Both the position numbers and the translations under genes were made by a program. From Burkholderiales bacterium (GTDB taxonomy: Bacteria; Pseudomonadota; Gammaproteobacteria; Burkholderiales; CAIKXV01): a DNA stretch of 5,532 bases. The stretch's first letter is position 1, and each line of letters opens with the position of its first letter. The notes beneath the pieces were generated by a model. The model was not told where the DNA came from and did not search any database. It worked only from the letters and a program-made list of their open reading frames with translations. This document shows positions 1-5,532 of the stretch, one piece after another. Location: contig JACMMK010000192.1 in NCBI GenBank assembly GCA_014379045.1, positions 1-5,532 on the forward strand, written 5' to 3'.

Positions 1-2
1 TC

Positions 3-77
3 AAGCCGGGCGCTTCGCTCGAGATCCCGCGCCTGGGCGGGCGCGCAGCGACGGCCGGTACGCGCGGCCGAACATGA
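3..77 (+). CDS. 3' end of an unidentified upstream gene (partial)
   Basis: This frame is open from the window edge and ends in TGA at 75-77. It encodes about 24 residues, beginning KPGASLEIPRLGG and ending in a basic, Gly/Ala/Thr-rich tail. The stop overlaps the ATG of the next gene (74-76) as ATGA, a common arrangement for translationally coupled genes, and this is the main reason for choosing this frame. A second frame is also open across this stretch, so the assignment is tentative. The fragment is too short to name. Its position just before two pseudopilin genes makes a secretion or pilus assembly component plausible, but that is inference only. Confidence 0.4.
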   Translation, partial: KPGASLEIPRLGGRAATAGTRGRT

Positions 78-601
78 TGCGGGGTGGTTCTCCCGGTTGC
101 GCTGCGCGACATGCGCGACGGCCGGACCGGAACGGGTCTTACGGCTTCACGCTGATCGAGCTGTTGATCACGGTAGCGATCGTGGCGATCCTCGCGGCGG
201 CCACGCTGCCGCTCGCCGAACTCGTGAGCAAGCGGGCGCGCGAGAACGAGCTGCGGGTGGCGTTGCGCGACCTGCGTACCGGCATCGACGCGTACAAGCG
301 CGCGGTCGACGAAGGGCGCATCCCGAAGCGGGTCGATGACAACGGCTACCCGCCGACGCTCGAGGTTCTCGTCGAGGGCGTGTTAGACCCGAAGAGCCCG
401 CGCCGGAGTCTGATCTACTTCATGCGCAGAATGCCCCGCAATCCGCTATGGACCGACCCGACGACGCCGGCGGCACGGACCTGGGGACTGCGCAGCTATG
501 CGAGCAGTTTCGACAACCCACGCAACGGCGAAGACGTATACGACGTGTTCGTGCCCTCGGATGCGGTCGGCTTGAACGGGGTTCCGTACCGTGAGTGGTA
601 G
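74..601 (+). CDS. GspG-like pseudopilin with prepilin cleavage/methylation motif
   Basis: A 175-residue prepilin-like protein. Residues 1-24 are a basic leader ending in Gly24. The motif GFTLIELLITVAIVAILAA follows, with Phe25 as the expected first mature residue, Glu29 as the conserved Glu5, and a hydrophobic helix to about residue 47. Such proteins are cut and N-methylated by a prepilin peptidase at the inner membrane and assemble into the short pseudopilus of type II secretion or a type IV pilus-like machine. The globular part has a major-pseudopilin-like layout, with an RNPLW motif, a VYDVF motif and the ending GLNGVPYREW. ATG at 74 is chosen because it overlaps the upstream stop (ATGA). 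No good Shine-Dalgarno is visible, so coupling is likely. ATG at 77 is an alternative, and the frame stays open to the window edge without another start. The leader is long for the family. The gene overlaps the next by 11 bp. The pseudopilin class is certain; GspG subtype is a judgement. Confidence 0.88.
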   Translation: MMRGGSPGCAARHARRPDRNGSYGFTLIELLITVAIVAILAAATLPLAELVSKRARENELRVALRDLRTGIDAYKRAVDEGRIPKRVDDNGYPPTLEVLVEGVLDPKSPRRSLIYFMRRMPRNPLWTDPTTPAARTWGLRSYASSFDNPRNGEDVYDVFVPSDAVGLNGVPYREW

Positions 602-1010
602 GTGGCGTGCACGGCGCCGTTACGGTGCCGGCAGTGGACGCCGTGCCGGCTTCACGTTGATCGAATTGCTGGTCGTGTTCGTCATCATCGGCCTGTTGCT
701 GTCGATTGCGGTGCCGCGTTATCAGAACAGCGTGCAGCGTTCGAAGGAAGCCGTCCTGCGCCAGAACCTGGCGACGGCACGGGAGGCGATCGACCGCTTC
801 TTCGCCGATCGCGGCCGCTATCCCGATGCGCTCGACGATCTCGTTCGGGAGGGCTATCTGCGGACCTTGCCGAACGATCCGTTGACCGAAAGCAGCACCG
901 CGTGGGTGATCGTTCCGCCACGTGATTCGACGTCGCCCGGTCGGGTCTACGATATCCGCAGCACCGCCGAAGGGGTCGCGCGCGACGCGACGCGCTACGA
1001 GGACTGGTGA
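591..1010 (+). CDS. second pseudopilin, tandem paralogue
   Basis: A 139-residue prepilin-like protein. It has a 20-residue Arg/Gly-rich leader ending in Gly20. AGFTLIELLVVFVIIGLLLS follows, with Phe21 as the predicted mature N-terminus and Glu25 as the conserved Glu5. The rest resembles small GspG-type pseudopilins: a long N-terminal helix, a DRGRYPDALDDLV segment, LPNDPLT, and the ending YDIR...RYEDW. The start is GTG at 591. It is the only start codon between an in-frame stop (TGA at 573-575) and the cleavage motif, so the 11 bp overlap with the preceding gene is real. Shared features, including a C-terminal Trp in both proteins, point to duplication and divergence; the second is about 36 residues shorter. 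The two probably form part of one pseudopilus, with a peptidase, ATPase and platform protein encoded elsewhere. The exact apparatus cannot be told from this window. Confidence 0.88.
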   Translation: MSGRWRARRRYGAGSGRRAGFTLIELLVVFVIIGLLLSIAVPRYQNSVQRSKEAVLRQNLATAREAIDRFFADRGRYPDALDDLVREGYLRTLPNDPLTESSTAWVIVPPRDSTSPGRVYDIRSTAEGVARDATRYEDW

Positions 1011-1112
1011 GCGAGCGGCGGGTTCCGGAAGCCGGGCGCCGGGCCAGACCGAACTTCGAGCGAAACGTCGGCTGGATGTAACAAAGCCCCCCTATTCTCG
1101 GCGGACCGTCAG

Positions 1113-1139
1113 GGGTGACCTGGATCGATCAGGACACCC
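1113..1139 (+). repeat. inverted repeat, 10 bp arms with one A-A mismatch
   Basis: The arms GGGTGACCTG (1113-1122) and CAGGACACCC (1130-1139) are complementary except for A1118/A1134, around the 7-base loop GATCGAT. It lies about 100 bp after the second pseudopilin stop. No T-rich run follows, so it is not a typical intrinsic terminator. It could be a protein-binding dyad or an RNA hairpin; its function is unknown. Confidence 0.5.
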
Positions 1140-1255
1140 GACTGTCGCCCGTTCGCGCGTTTCGAGCGCCGCAACCCAGGTCCGGTATTGCTGTTCCCGA
1201 TCAACCCACCTCGAGAGTGCGCGATCGTGCCTACAAAGATCGTATTCGCAACGCG

Positions 1256-1280
1256 CGCGGGCGCTCGATGAGCGCGCGCG
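1256..1280 (+). repeat. GC-only hairpin in the epsA leader
   Basis: GCGCTC (1261-1266) pairs with GAGCGC (1270-1275) around a 3-base loop. After one G-G mismatch, four more G-C pairs extend the stem (1256-1259 with 1277-1280). Alternating GC runs form such stems by chance fairly often in DNA of this composition, and no T-tract follows. It is recorded as possible RNA structure only. Confidence 0.35.
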
Positions 1281-1344
1281 GCAAGCGGCGAGGACCCAGT
1301 GACCTGACACGTGTCGGGATCGACGTAACCGAGTCGCGCTCGCA

Positions 1345-1379
1345 CATCGACCCCGGCCATCCTTCGATCGGGGACGATG
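1345..1379 (+). promoter_or_regulatory. dyad abutting the epsA ribosome binding site
   Basis: The arms CATCGACCCCG (1345-1355) and CGGGGACGATG (1369-1379) are complementary at 10 of 11 positions, with a single A-A mismatch, around a 13-base loop. The right arm ends on the first G of the purine-rich Shine-Dalgarno (1379-1387). In RNA this would be a stable hairpin next to the ribosome site; in DNA it is a good candidate operator. The sequence shows the structure; a role in controlling epsA, for example autoregulation, is inference. Confidence 0.5.
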
Positions 1380-1387
1380 GAGGGGGG
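1379..1387 (+). promoter_or_regulatory. strong Shine-Dalgarno of epsA
   Basis: GGAGGGGGG sits immediately upstream of the ATG at 1390, with two bases between the end of the G run and the start codon and a normal distance from the GGAGG core. It fixes 1390 as the start of the regulator gene. Confidence 0.75.
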
Positions 1388-1389
1388 CA

Positions 1390-2202
1390 ATGAGTCTGCT
1401 CCAGGACAACGCCGATACACTGCCCGGCGAAATCGACGTGCCCACCGGACTGGTGGCCGATGATCACATGAAGGTGAGTTACATCCTCGAGACCTCGCTG
1501 ATCGTGCATCAGCGGCACCAGTTCTTTCGCTGGACCCAGGGCATGCTGCAGACCTTGCTGCCGCACGAGATCCTGATCTGCTGGGTCGCCGCCGGCCGGG
1601 GCGCGCTCGAGCCCCATTTTTTCAGTGCGACACGCTATTTCCAGGAAGACCAGTTCCGTGCGATCGGGGAACCCGAATGCGGACTTGCCCGCGATGTCTC
1701 GGGTTGGTGGAAGCGGGCCGGTTGCCCGCTACTGTTCGATCGCGGCGCGCGCATGGATCGCGATTTTCTGCCGGCGATGGAAAAGATCGAAAGCAATGAA
1801 CTGCGCAACGCGATCGTGCACGGGGTGTGGGACGGTTCGGGCGAGATGGCCGGTCTGTATCTGATGGCGCGCGTGCCGCTCGATGGCGGTCGCTCGCGCA
1901 TGGCGCTGTTTCTCGAGATGCTGGTACCCACGATCCATGCGACGTTCGCGCGCACGCTGCGCGCGGAGAGTGCACCGCCACCGCCGGTGCCCCGCAGCGG
2001 CACGGTGGTGCGCAGCCGCGAGTTGCAGATCCTGCGCCTGATCCGGGAAGGCAAGACCAACGCCGAGATTGCCCGGACACTCGAATTGTCCCCCTGGACG
2101 GTGAAGAATCATCTGCACAATATCTTCAAGAAACTCGGTGCGGACAATCGCGGGCATGCGGTGGCGAGCGCGGTGAGTCTGGGGTTGCTCGAGTCGGATT
2201 GA
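1390..2202 (+). CDS. epsA: EpsA-like LuxR-family transcriptional regulator (exosortase/PEP-CTERM associated)
   Basis: A 270-residue DNA-binding regulator. The N-terminal part (about residues 30-190) carries the pattern I associate with EpsA proteins: a His/Arg/Phe/Trp-rich helix with RHQFFRWTQG, then LQTLLPHEILI (PHEIL at 58-62). A proline-rich linker lies at about 195-201. The C-terminal LuxR-type helix-turn-helix spans about 208-266, with SRELQILRLIREGKTNAEIA, the recognition helix around SPWTVKNHLHNIFKKLG (234-250) and the usual A..A...G end. No response-regulator receiver domain is seen. EpsA proteins are named for the regulator beside the methanolan exopolysaccharide genes of Methylobacillus and often sit near exosortase and polysaccharide genes. 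No such genes lie in this window, so the target is unknown. The start is fixed by a strong Shine-Dalgarno. The gene follows a long structured leader and is followed by a GC-rich hairpin, suggesting its own transcript. The LuxR-type HTH is certain; the EpsA name is probable. Confidence 0.85.
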   Translation: MSLLQDNADTLPGEIDVPTGLVADDHMKVSYILETSLIVHQRHQFFRWTQGMLQTLLPHEILICWVAAGRGALEPHFFSATRYFQEDQFRAIGEPECGLARDVSGWWKRAGCPLLFDRGARMDRDFLPAMEKIESNELRNAIVHGVWDGSGEMAGLYLMARVPLDGGRSRMALFLEMLVPTIHATFARTLRAESAPPPPVPRSGTVVRSRELQILRLIREGKTNAEIARTLELSPWTVKNHLHNIFKKLGADNRGHAVASAVSLGLLESD

Positions 2203-2225
2203 AGGAAGATTGGCTGCAGCACTCG

Positions 2226-2257
2226 GAAGCGCCGCGGTTCGCGCGCCGCTTCGTCTT
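2226..2257 (+). terminator. GC-rich hairpin after epsA, possible terminator or attenuator
   Basis: GAAGCGCCGCG (2226-2236) pairs with CGCGCCGCTTC (2242-2252) at 10 of 11 positions (one C-C mismatch) around a 5-base loop. GTCTT follows. The stem is strong but the T-tract is weak, so termination may be partial. It lies 23 bp after the epsA stop and 12 bp before the GAGGA Shine-Dalgarno (2264-2268) of the DsbC-type gene, so it could separate the two or attenuate read-through. Confidence 0.5.
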
Positions 2258-2274
2258 ACCCTAGAGGAAAGTCA

Positions 2275-2994
2275 ATGCGTATTCTGGTCTGGTGTCTGGT
2301 GGCGGGCGTGCTGCTCGGAGCGTCGTCGACGCAATCGTTCGCGCAGGTCGAGCGCGATCTGCAGCGCATCGTTTCGCAGCGGATGCAGGTACAGATCGAC
2401 GAGGTTCGCGCGCTACCGTATGGCGGGCTCTACGAGATGCTGGTGAACGGCCAGACCATCGCGTACACCGATGCGAAGGGGCAGGTCATCATCGTCGGCA
2501 CGATGTTCGACACCGCGACCAAGCAGAACCTCACCGAGCGACGTCAGCGCGAGCTTCTCTCGGTCGACTGGAAGTCGCTGCCCCTGGACCGGGCCATCGT
2601 CTATTCCAAGGGAAACGGGTCGCGCCGGATGGCCGTGTTCTCGGACCCCGATTGTCCGTTCTGCCGCAAGCTCGAGTCCGAGATCGCTGGTCTCAACGAC
2701 ATCACGGTGTACACGTTCCTGTACCCGATCGCTGAGCTGCATCCCGATGCGCCGCGCAAGGCCAACGCAGTATGGTGCGCGAAAGATCCGGGCCGGGCAT
2801 GGCTGGACCTGATGCTGCTGGACCGGCAGCCGCCGCCTCCCGAGGGAGGGCAGGCGTGTGCTGCGCCGCTGAAGGAAGTCGCGGAACTCGCGCGGAAGTT
2901 CCGCATAACGGGTACCCCGGGCTTGATCTTCGAGAGCGGCGTGATGGTGCCGGGTCTGATCAACCGCGTTCAGATCGAACAGAACCTCAAGTGA
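2275..2994 (+). CDS. dsbC: DsbC-type periplasmic thiol:disulfide isomerase
   Basis: A 239-residue secreted thioredoxin-fold protein, close to the usual DsbC length. Residues 1-23 are a signal peptide with a hydrophobic core (ILVWCLVAGVLLGA) and a likely cut after SFA. Residues about 24-100 match the DsbC dimerisation domain (LPYGGLYEMLVNGQTIAYTD, with a GTMFD segment). The catalytic domain has the redox motif C127-P-F-C130 within FSDPDCPFCRKLE and the cis-proline loop TGTPG (Pro215). Cys168 and Cys195 are placed to form the second, structural disulfide known in DsbC. The family isomerises wrong disulfides in periplasmic proteins and is kept reduced by DsbD. The Shine-Dalgarno GAGGA at 2264-2268 supports the ATG at 2275. 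The gene lies 72 bp after epsA, with a hairpin between. Whether it is general housekeeping DsbC or serves nearby exported proteins cannot be told. DsbG is less likely on length. Confidence 0.9.
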   Translation: MRILVWCLVAGVLLGASSTQSFAQVERDLQRIVSQRMQVQIDEVRALPYGGLYEMLVNGQTIAYTDAKGQVIIVGTMFDTATKQNLTERRQRELLSVDWKSLPLDRAIVYSKGNGSRRMAVFSDPDCPFCRKLESEIAGLNDITVYTFLYPIAELHPDAPRKANAVWCAKDPGRAWLDLMLLDRQPPPPEGGQACAAPLKEVAELARKFRITGTPGLIFESGVMVPGLINRVQIEQNLK

Positions 2995-3085
2995 GTGAGT
3001 GCGCGTGCGCACGTGAACCTGGCGATGTCGCGGCCCATGCTCTGCCTGTGGCGCTTCCGCGCGGCTGACCGCACGACTTTGGCGC

Positions 3086-3098
3086 TGCACGGCGTGCA
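3086..3098 (+). repeat. 13 bp palindrome upstream of the glycosyltransferase
   Basis: TGCACG (3086-3091) and CGTGCA (3093-3098) form a perfect 6+1+6 inverted repeat, 22 bp before the ATG at 3120, inside the 125 bp gap after the DsbC-type gene. The spacing is too tight for an RNA hairpin with full arms, so if meaningful it would be a DNA site. It could be chance. Nothing else is seen in the gap except a short GTGCG/CGCAC hairpin at 2999-3012. Confidence 0.3.
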
Positions 3099-3119
3099 TG
3101 CCTGCCGAGCGCCACGCGG

Positions 3120-3796
3120 ATGAGCACCCCGAGTCCGCTGCTGACCGCCATCACCCCCACGACCGGTAGGGCCAGTCTGGATGCCCTGGTCGAGTCGATC
3201 GACGGTCAGACCGCGCACGCTATGGTGTATCACATCCTGCTGTGGGACGACGTCAGGGCACAGGGTGCGCGCGAGCCCCGTTCCTACGATGGCCCCGATC
3301 GACTCAGCCTTGTGTTGCAGGCGGCAGCGGAAGAAACGGCGCGGCGCCGGGTTCCGCGTTGCGCGCGATCGGGTTGATGGCAGCGCGCACGCCATGGGTA
3401 ACCTTTGCCGACGACGATGTGCGTTGGGAACCCGACCATGCGCACCGGCTTCTCGCTGCAGCCGACGGCCACAACAGGGCGGGCACGCTGCGCAACGTGT
3501 GGTCACCCAGCGGGGACTATCTTGGCGTGGACCGTTTCGAATCCGTCGGCGATGATCCGGGTCGGCGCGTACCGTACGAGATGCTCGACAACAACGTGAT
3601 GCTGATGCGGCGTGAATTCGGCACGATGGCGGCGGTTCTCTATCGCGAGACGATCGAGTACAACGACGACAGGTTGATGTACGAGTTTCTCAAGCAGAAC
3701 GCCGGGCCGCGCGGACGTACATCGAAGGCTTCGATCCATCAGATCTGCCCGGAGCGTCTGGTCGCATTCTTCCGCGACAACTGCGCGCCCGATTGA
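3120..3796 (+). pseudogene. small GT-A type glycosyltransferase, frame broken once
   Basis: Two overlapping frames together encode one protein of about 225 residues. The first (3120-3377, 85 codons) gives a typical GT-A N-terminus, LLTAITPTTGRASLDALVES, then HILLWDDVR and DRLSLVL. It then runs into Arg-rich nonsense and stops at TGA 3375-3377. The second frame carries the continuation: GRNGAAPGSALRAIGLMAA, then PWVTFADDDVRWEPDH with the DDD metal/nucleotide-sugar motif (codons 3410-3418), later DRFESVGDD, DNNVMLMRREFG and IHQICPERL, ending at TGA 3794-3796. Family-like sequence changes frame around 3318-3326, which fits one missing base there, for example in a lost Pro codon after LVL. This may be a true mutation or a sequencing/assembly error. 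The start codon has only a weak Shine-Dalgarno. The gene ends 16 bp before a SPINDLY-type glycosyltransferase, so the two are probably co-transcribed. The sugar and acceptor are unknown. The glycosyltransferase call is good; whether it is dead or miscalled is open. Confidence 0.75.
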
Positions 3797-3812
3797 CCAG
3801 GTGACTCATGTC

Positions 3813-5532
3813 GTGAGTACGCCCAGACCCCCGACGCTGTTCACCACGCCGCAGGCGGGCCAGCCAGCGATTCCGGTGCAACTCGACGCGTTGTTCGCCG
3901 CGCTCGCTGAACAGATCAATGCGGGAAACTTCGTACCCGTGCGTCGGATGCTGGACGACGTCAGCGCGTCGATCGGCAGGCATCCGGTCGCCGAACATCT
4001 GTACGCGCAGGCGTGCCTGCTCTCTGGCGACCCGGCGACGGCGCTGGAACACGCGCGAGTATCGGTAGCACTCTCGGATAGCGACCCTGCCGCCTGGTAC
4101 ACGCTGGGCAGAGCCTGCAAGTCGATCGGCGAACTCGACTCCGCGATCTTCGCGTACCGGCGCGCGCTTGCGCTCGACCCGAAGCTTGCCGCGATTCACA
4201 TCAGTCTCGGCATCGCGCAACGCGCGACGGGCGACGTACGCGCAGCGATGGAAAGCTATCATGCGGCGCTCGTGCTGAATCCGGATTCTCCCGAAGCACA
4301 CCGCAATCTCGCCAATGCGCTGGCTCAACTCGGTCAGGAAGACCAGGCAGCCCTGCATTTCGAACGCGGCAACGAGGTGTTGCGCGATCAGGTGCTCGAG
4401 CTCGCCGAAGTCGGTAACGACCAGCTCGACAAGCAGAAGTACCACGAAGCCGCGGTGACGTACCGCCGCATCACGGATCTTGCGCCAGGGTTCGCGCCCG
4501 GATGGAGCAACTTCGGTACTGCCTTGCATAAACTGGAGCGGCTGGACGAGGCCGCGCTGTGCTACGAGCGCGCCATCGCGCTCGATCCCACATTGGTCGC
4601 CTCGCTGAACAACCTCGGCAATGTGCAGATGCACCGGGGACAGTACCGGCAGATGATCGACACGTTCGATAAAGCGTTGAATCTGCAGCGCAGCGACGGG
4701 CTGCGCGTGCGGTCGGCGGTGGCACTGCCCGCAATTCCTGATTCGCTGATGCACATCGGCGAGGTTCGCGCGCGGCTCGAAAGGAAGGTCGATGAACTGC
4801 TTGTAGACAGGGCGACCGTCGTCACGCCTGACGTCGAAGTGGACGCGACGACGTTCTACCTCTCCTACCACGGGATCGACAATCTCTCGTTGCAGACGAA
4901 GGTTGCGCGGATGCACGTCGCGTGTTGTCCGAGTCTGCAGTGGGAGGCGCCGCACATCGCCGAGTGGGGGGGAGTCGCCGGGCGCCGGATCCGTATCGGC
5001 CTGATTTCGAAGTTCCTGCATTCGCACAGCATCGGCCGAACGACGAGCGGGCTAGTCGCCGAACTCGACCGATCGCGCTTCGAGGTGTTCACGCTCCATC
5101 TGCCGCCTGTGCGAGACGATCACCTGTCGCAATTCATTCGCGAGCGCGCCGATACGGTCGTCGTGCTGCCCGAGTCGTTGCTGGCGATCCGCGAACGCAT
5201 CGCCGGCCTCGAACTCGATATCCTGTTCTATCAGGATATCGGAATGGAGTCGACGACCTACTTTCTGGCGTTTTCCCGCCTCGCGCCTGTTCAATGCCTG
5301 TCGTTCGGTCATCCGGAGACGACCGGCATACCGAACATGGACTGGTTCGTATCGGGCGACCTGTACGAACCCGCGGACTCGCAGTCGCACTACAGCGAAC
5401 GGCTGCATCTGTTGGAGAATGCGGGAACGCTCGCCTACTACTATCGTCCCGAGCTGAAGCTGGAGGCATCGCGTGCACGCTACGGGCTGCCGGACGAGGT
5501 GACGCTGTACGTGTGTCCGCAGACGCTGTTCA
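3813..5532 (+). CDS. TPR-SPINDLY family O-GlcNAc transferase-like glycosyltransferase (3' truncated)
   Basis: The frame runs without a stop from GTG at 3813 to the window end, giving 573 residues with the C-terminus missing. Residues about 59-296 are seven consecutive 34-residue TPR units, starting near 59, 93, 127, 161, 195, 229 and 263; the clearest are 93-126 (ending RRALALDP) and 229-262 (CYERAIALDP). A linker carries FYLSYHGIDN (about 348-357), typical of this family. The catalytic domain begins with RRIRIGLISKFLHSHSIGR (391-409), where His403/His405 lie where the family has a conserved His. It continues with CLSFGHPETTGIPNMDWFVS (495-514), equivalent to the GYPGTSG region of OGT, and breaks off at LYVCPQTLF. 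Family members move a sugar from UDP-GlcNAc or a similar donor onto Ser/Thr of proteins, using TPRs to hold the acceptor. Donor and acceptor here are unknown. The start is supported by AGGTG at 3799-3803; an in-frame GTG at 3801 is an alternative. The gene follows a GT-A type glycosyltransferase by 16 bp. Confidence 0.9.
   Translation, partial: MSTPRPPTLFTTPQAGQPAIPVQLDALFAALAEQINAGNFVPVRRMLDDVSASIGRHPVAEHLYAQACLLSGDPATALEHARVSVALSDSDPAAWYTLGRACKSIGELDSAIFAYRRALALDPKLAAIHISLGIAQRATGDVRAAMESYHAALVLNPDSPEAHRNLANALAQLGQEDQAALHFERGNEVLRDQVLELAEVGNDQLDKQKYHEAAVTYRRITDLAPGFAPGWSNFGTALHKLERLDEAALCYERAIALDPTLVASLNNLGNVQMHRGQYRQMIDTFDKALNLQRSDGLRVRSAVALPAIPDSLMHIGEVRARLERKVDELLVDRATVVTPDVEVDATTFYLSYHGIDNLSLQTKVARMHVACCPSLQWEAPHIAEWGGVAGRRIRIGLISKFLHSHSIGRTTSGLVAELDRSRFEVFTLHLPPVRDDHLSQFIRERADTVVVLPESLLAIRERIAGLELDILFYQDIGMESTTYFLAFSRLAPVQCLSFGHPETTGIPNMDWFVSGDLYEPADSQSHYSERLHLLENAGTLAYYYRPELKLEASRARYGLPDEVTLYVCPQTLF

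Larger units (their letters stand above)
1011..1389 (+). other. 379 bp non-coding region between pseudopilins and epsA
   Basis: No credible gene is seen on either strand. Open frames here are Arg/Ser-rich and look like by-products of high GC. The region contains three inverted repeats, listed separately at 1113-1139, 1256-1280 and 1345-1379, and a strong Shine-Dalgarno at its end. The promoter of the downstream regulator gene should lie here, but I see no convincing -35/-10 pair; TATTCT at 1093-1098 lacks a good -35 partner. No T-tract terminator closes the pseudopilin operon. The unusual length and the number of dyads suggest a regulated leader or operator region. Confidence 0.6.

Noticed and set aside
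1179..1192. Possible sigma-54 promoter (GG ... TTGCT) in the epsA leader
   Set aside because: The GG to GC spacing is nine bases, one short of the required ten, and the -24 element lacks the TGGCAC pattern.
1172..1208. CAACCCA direct repeat at 1172-1178 and 1202-1208, 30 bp apart
   Set aside because: Only two copies of seven bases; easily chance in a GC-rich gap, with no supporting pattern.
922..1302. Plus-strand open frame running from inside the second pseudopilin into the gap
   Set aside because: Arg/Ser-rich product without a domain or ribosome site; it overlaps a well-supported pseudopilin.
1231..1617. Minus-strand open frame across the epsA start
   Set aside because: Antisense to the well-supported EpsA N-terminus, with no domain pattern of its own.
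3327..3345. Programmed -1 frameshift signal in the glycosyltransferase
   Set aside because: The AAGAAAC stretch does not form an X XXY YYZ slippery heptamer in the reading frame, and the family-like reading appears to change frame slightly upstream of it.
3690..5027. A 445-codon open frame on the minus strand
   Set aside because: It lies antisense to the TPR-SPINDLY gene, whose sense translation shows clear repeats and family motifs. The antisense product is Arg/His-rich with no recognisable domain, as expected for a GC-rich shadow frame.
1..5532. tRNA, rRNA, CRISPR array, insertion sequence or attachment site
   Set aside because: No repeat-spacer pattern, transposase motif, terminal inverted repeats or tRNA-like cloverleaf was seen on either strand by eye.

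Overview
This 5.5 kb window is GC-rich and all its supported genes lie on the + strand. It looks like Gram-negative chromosome, probably a betaproteobacterium. The main clue is a LuxR-type regulator of the EpsA kind, which is associated with exosortase/PEP-CTERM and exopolysaccharide systems best known from that class. A periplasmic DsbC-type protein and type II secretion/type IV pilus-like pseudopilins agree with a Gram-negative cell. The placement is inferred from gene families, not from a search.

Layout: (1) Positions 3-77 hold the last codons of an unidentified upstream gene that overlaps the next gene by ATGA. (2) Positions 74-1010 hold two tandem, overlapping pseudopilin genes, each with a GFTLIEL cleavage/methylation motif, probably the tail of a secretion or pilus operon. 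(3) Positions 1011-1389 are a non-coding stretch with three inverted repeats; the last abuts the Shine-Dalgarno sequence of the next gene. (4) Positions 1390-2202 encode the EpsA-like regulator, followed by a GC-rich hairpin that may be a terminator or attenuator. (5) Positions 2275-2994 encode a DsbC-type disulfide isomerase with a signal peptide, a CPFC active site and a cis-proline loop. (6) Positions 3120-3796 hold a small GT-A type glycosyltransferase whose reading frame is broken once, near 3318-3326. (7) From 3813 to the window end runs a GTG-started, 3'-truncated gene with seven consecutive 34-residue TPR units followed by a SPINDLY/O-GlcNAc-transferase-like catalytic domain.

How they may fit together (inference): the pseudopilins and DsbC act on export and folding of envelope proteins, EpsA suggests surface-polymer or sorting control, and the two adjacent glycosyltransferases, 16 bp apart, look like a pair that could glycosylate a protein. 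Nothing in the window proves that all seven genes form one system. The 379 bp gap before epsA and the hairpin after it suggest at least two or three transcription units. I did not find a clearly new system. The most noteworthy points are the broken glycosyltransferase frame with a TGATG junction, the structured leader of epsA, and the TPR-SPINDLY/glycosyltransferase pairing.
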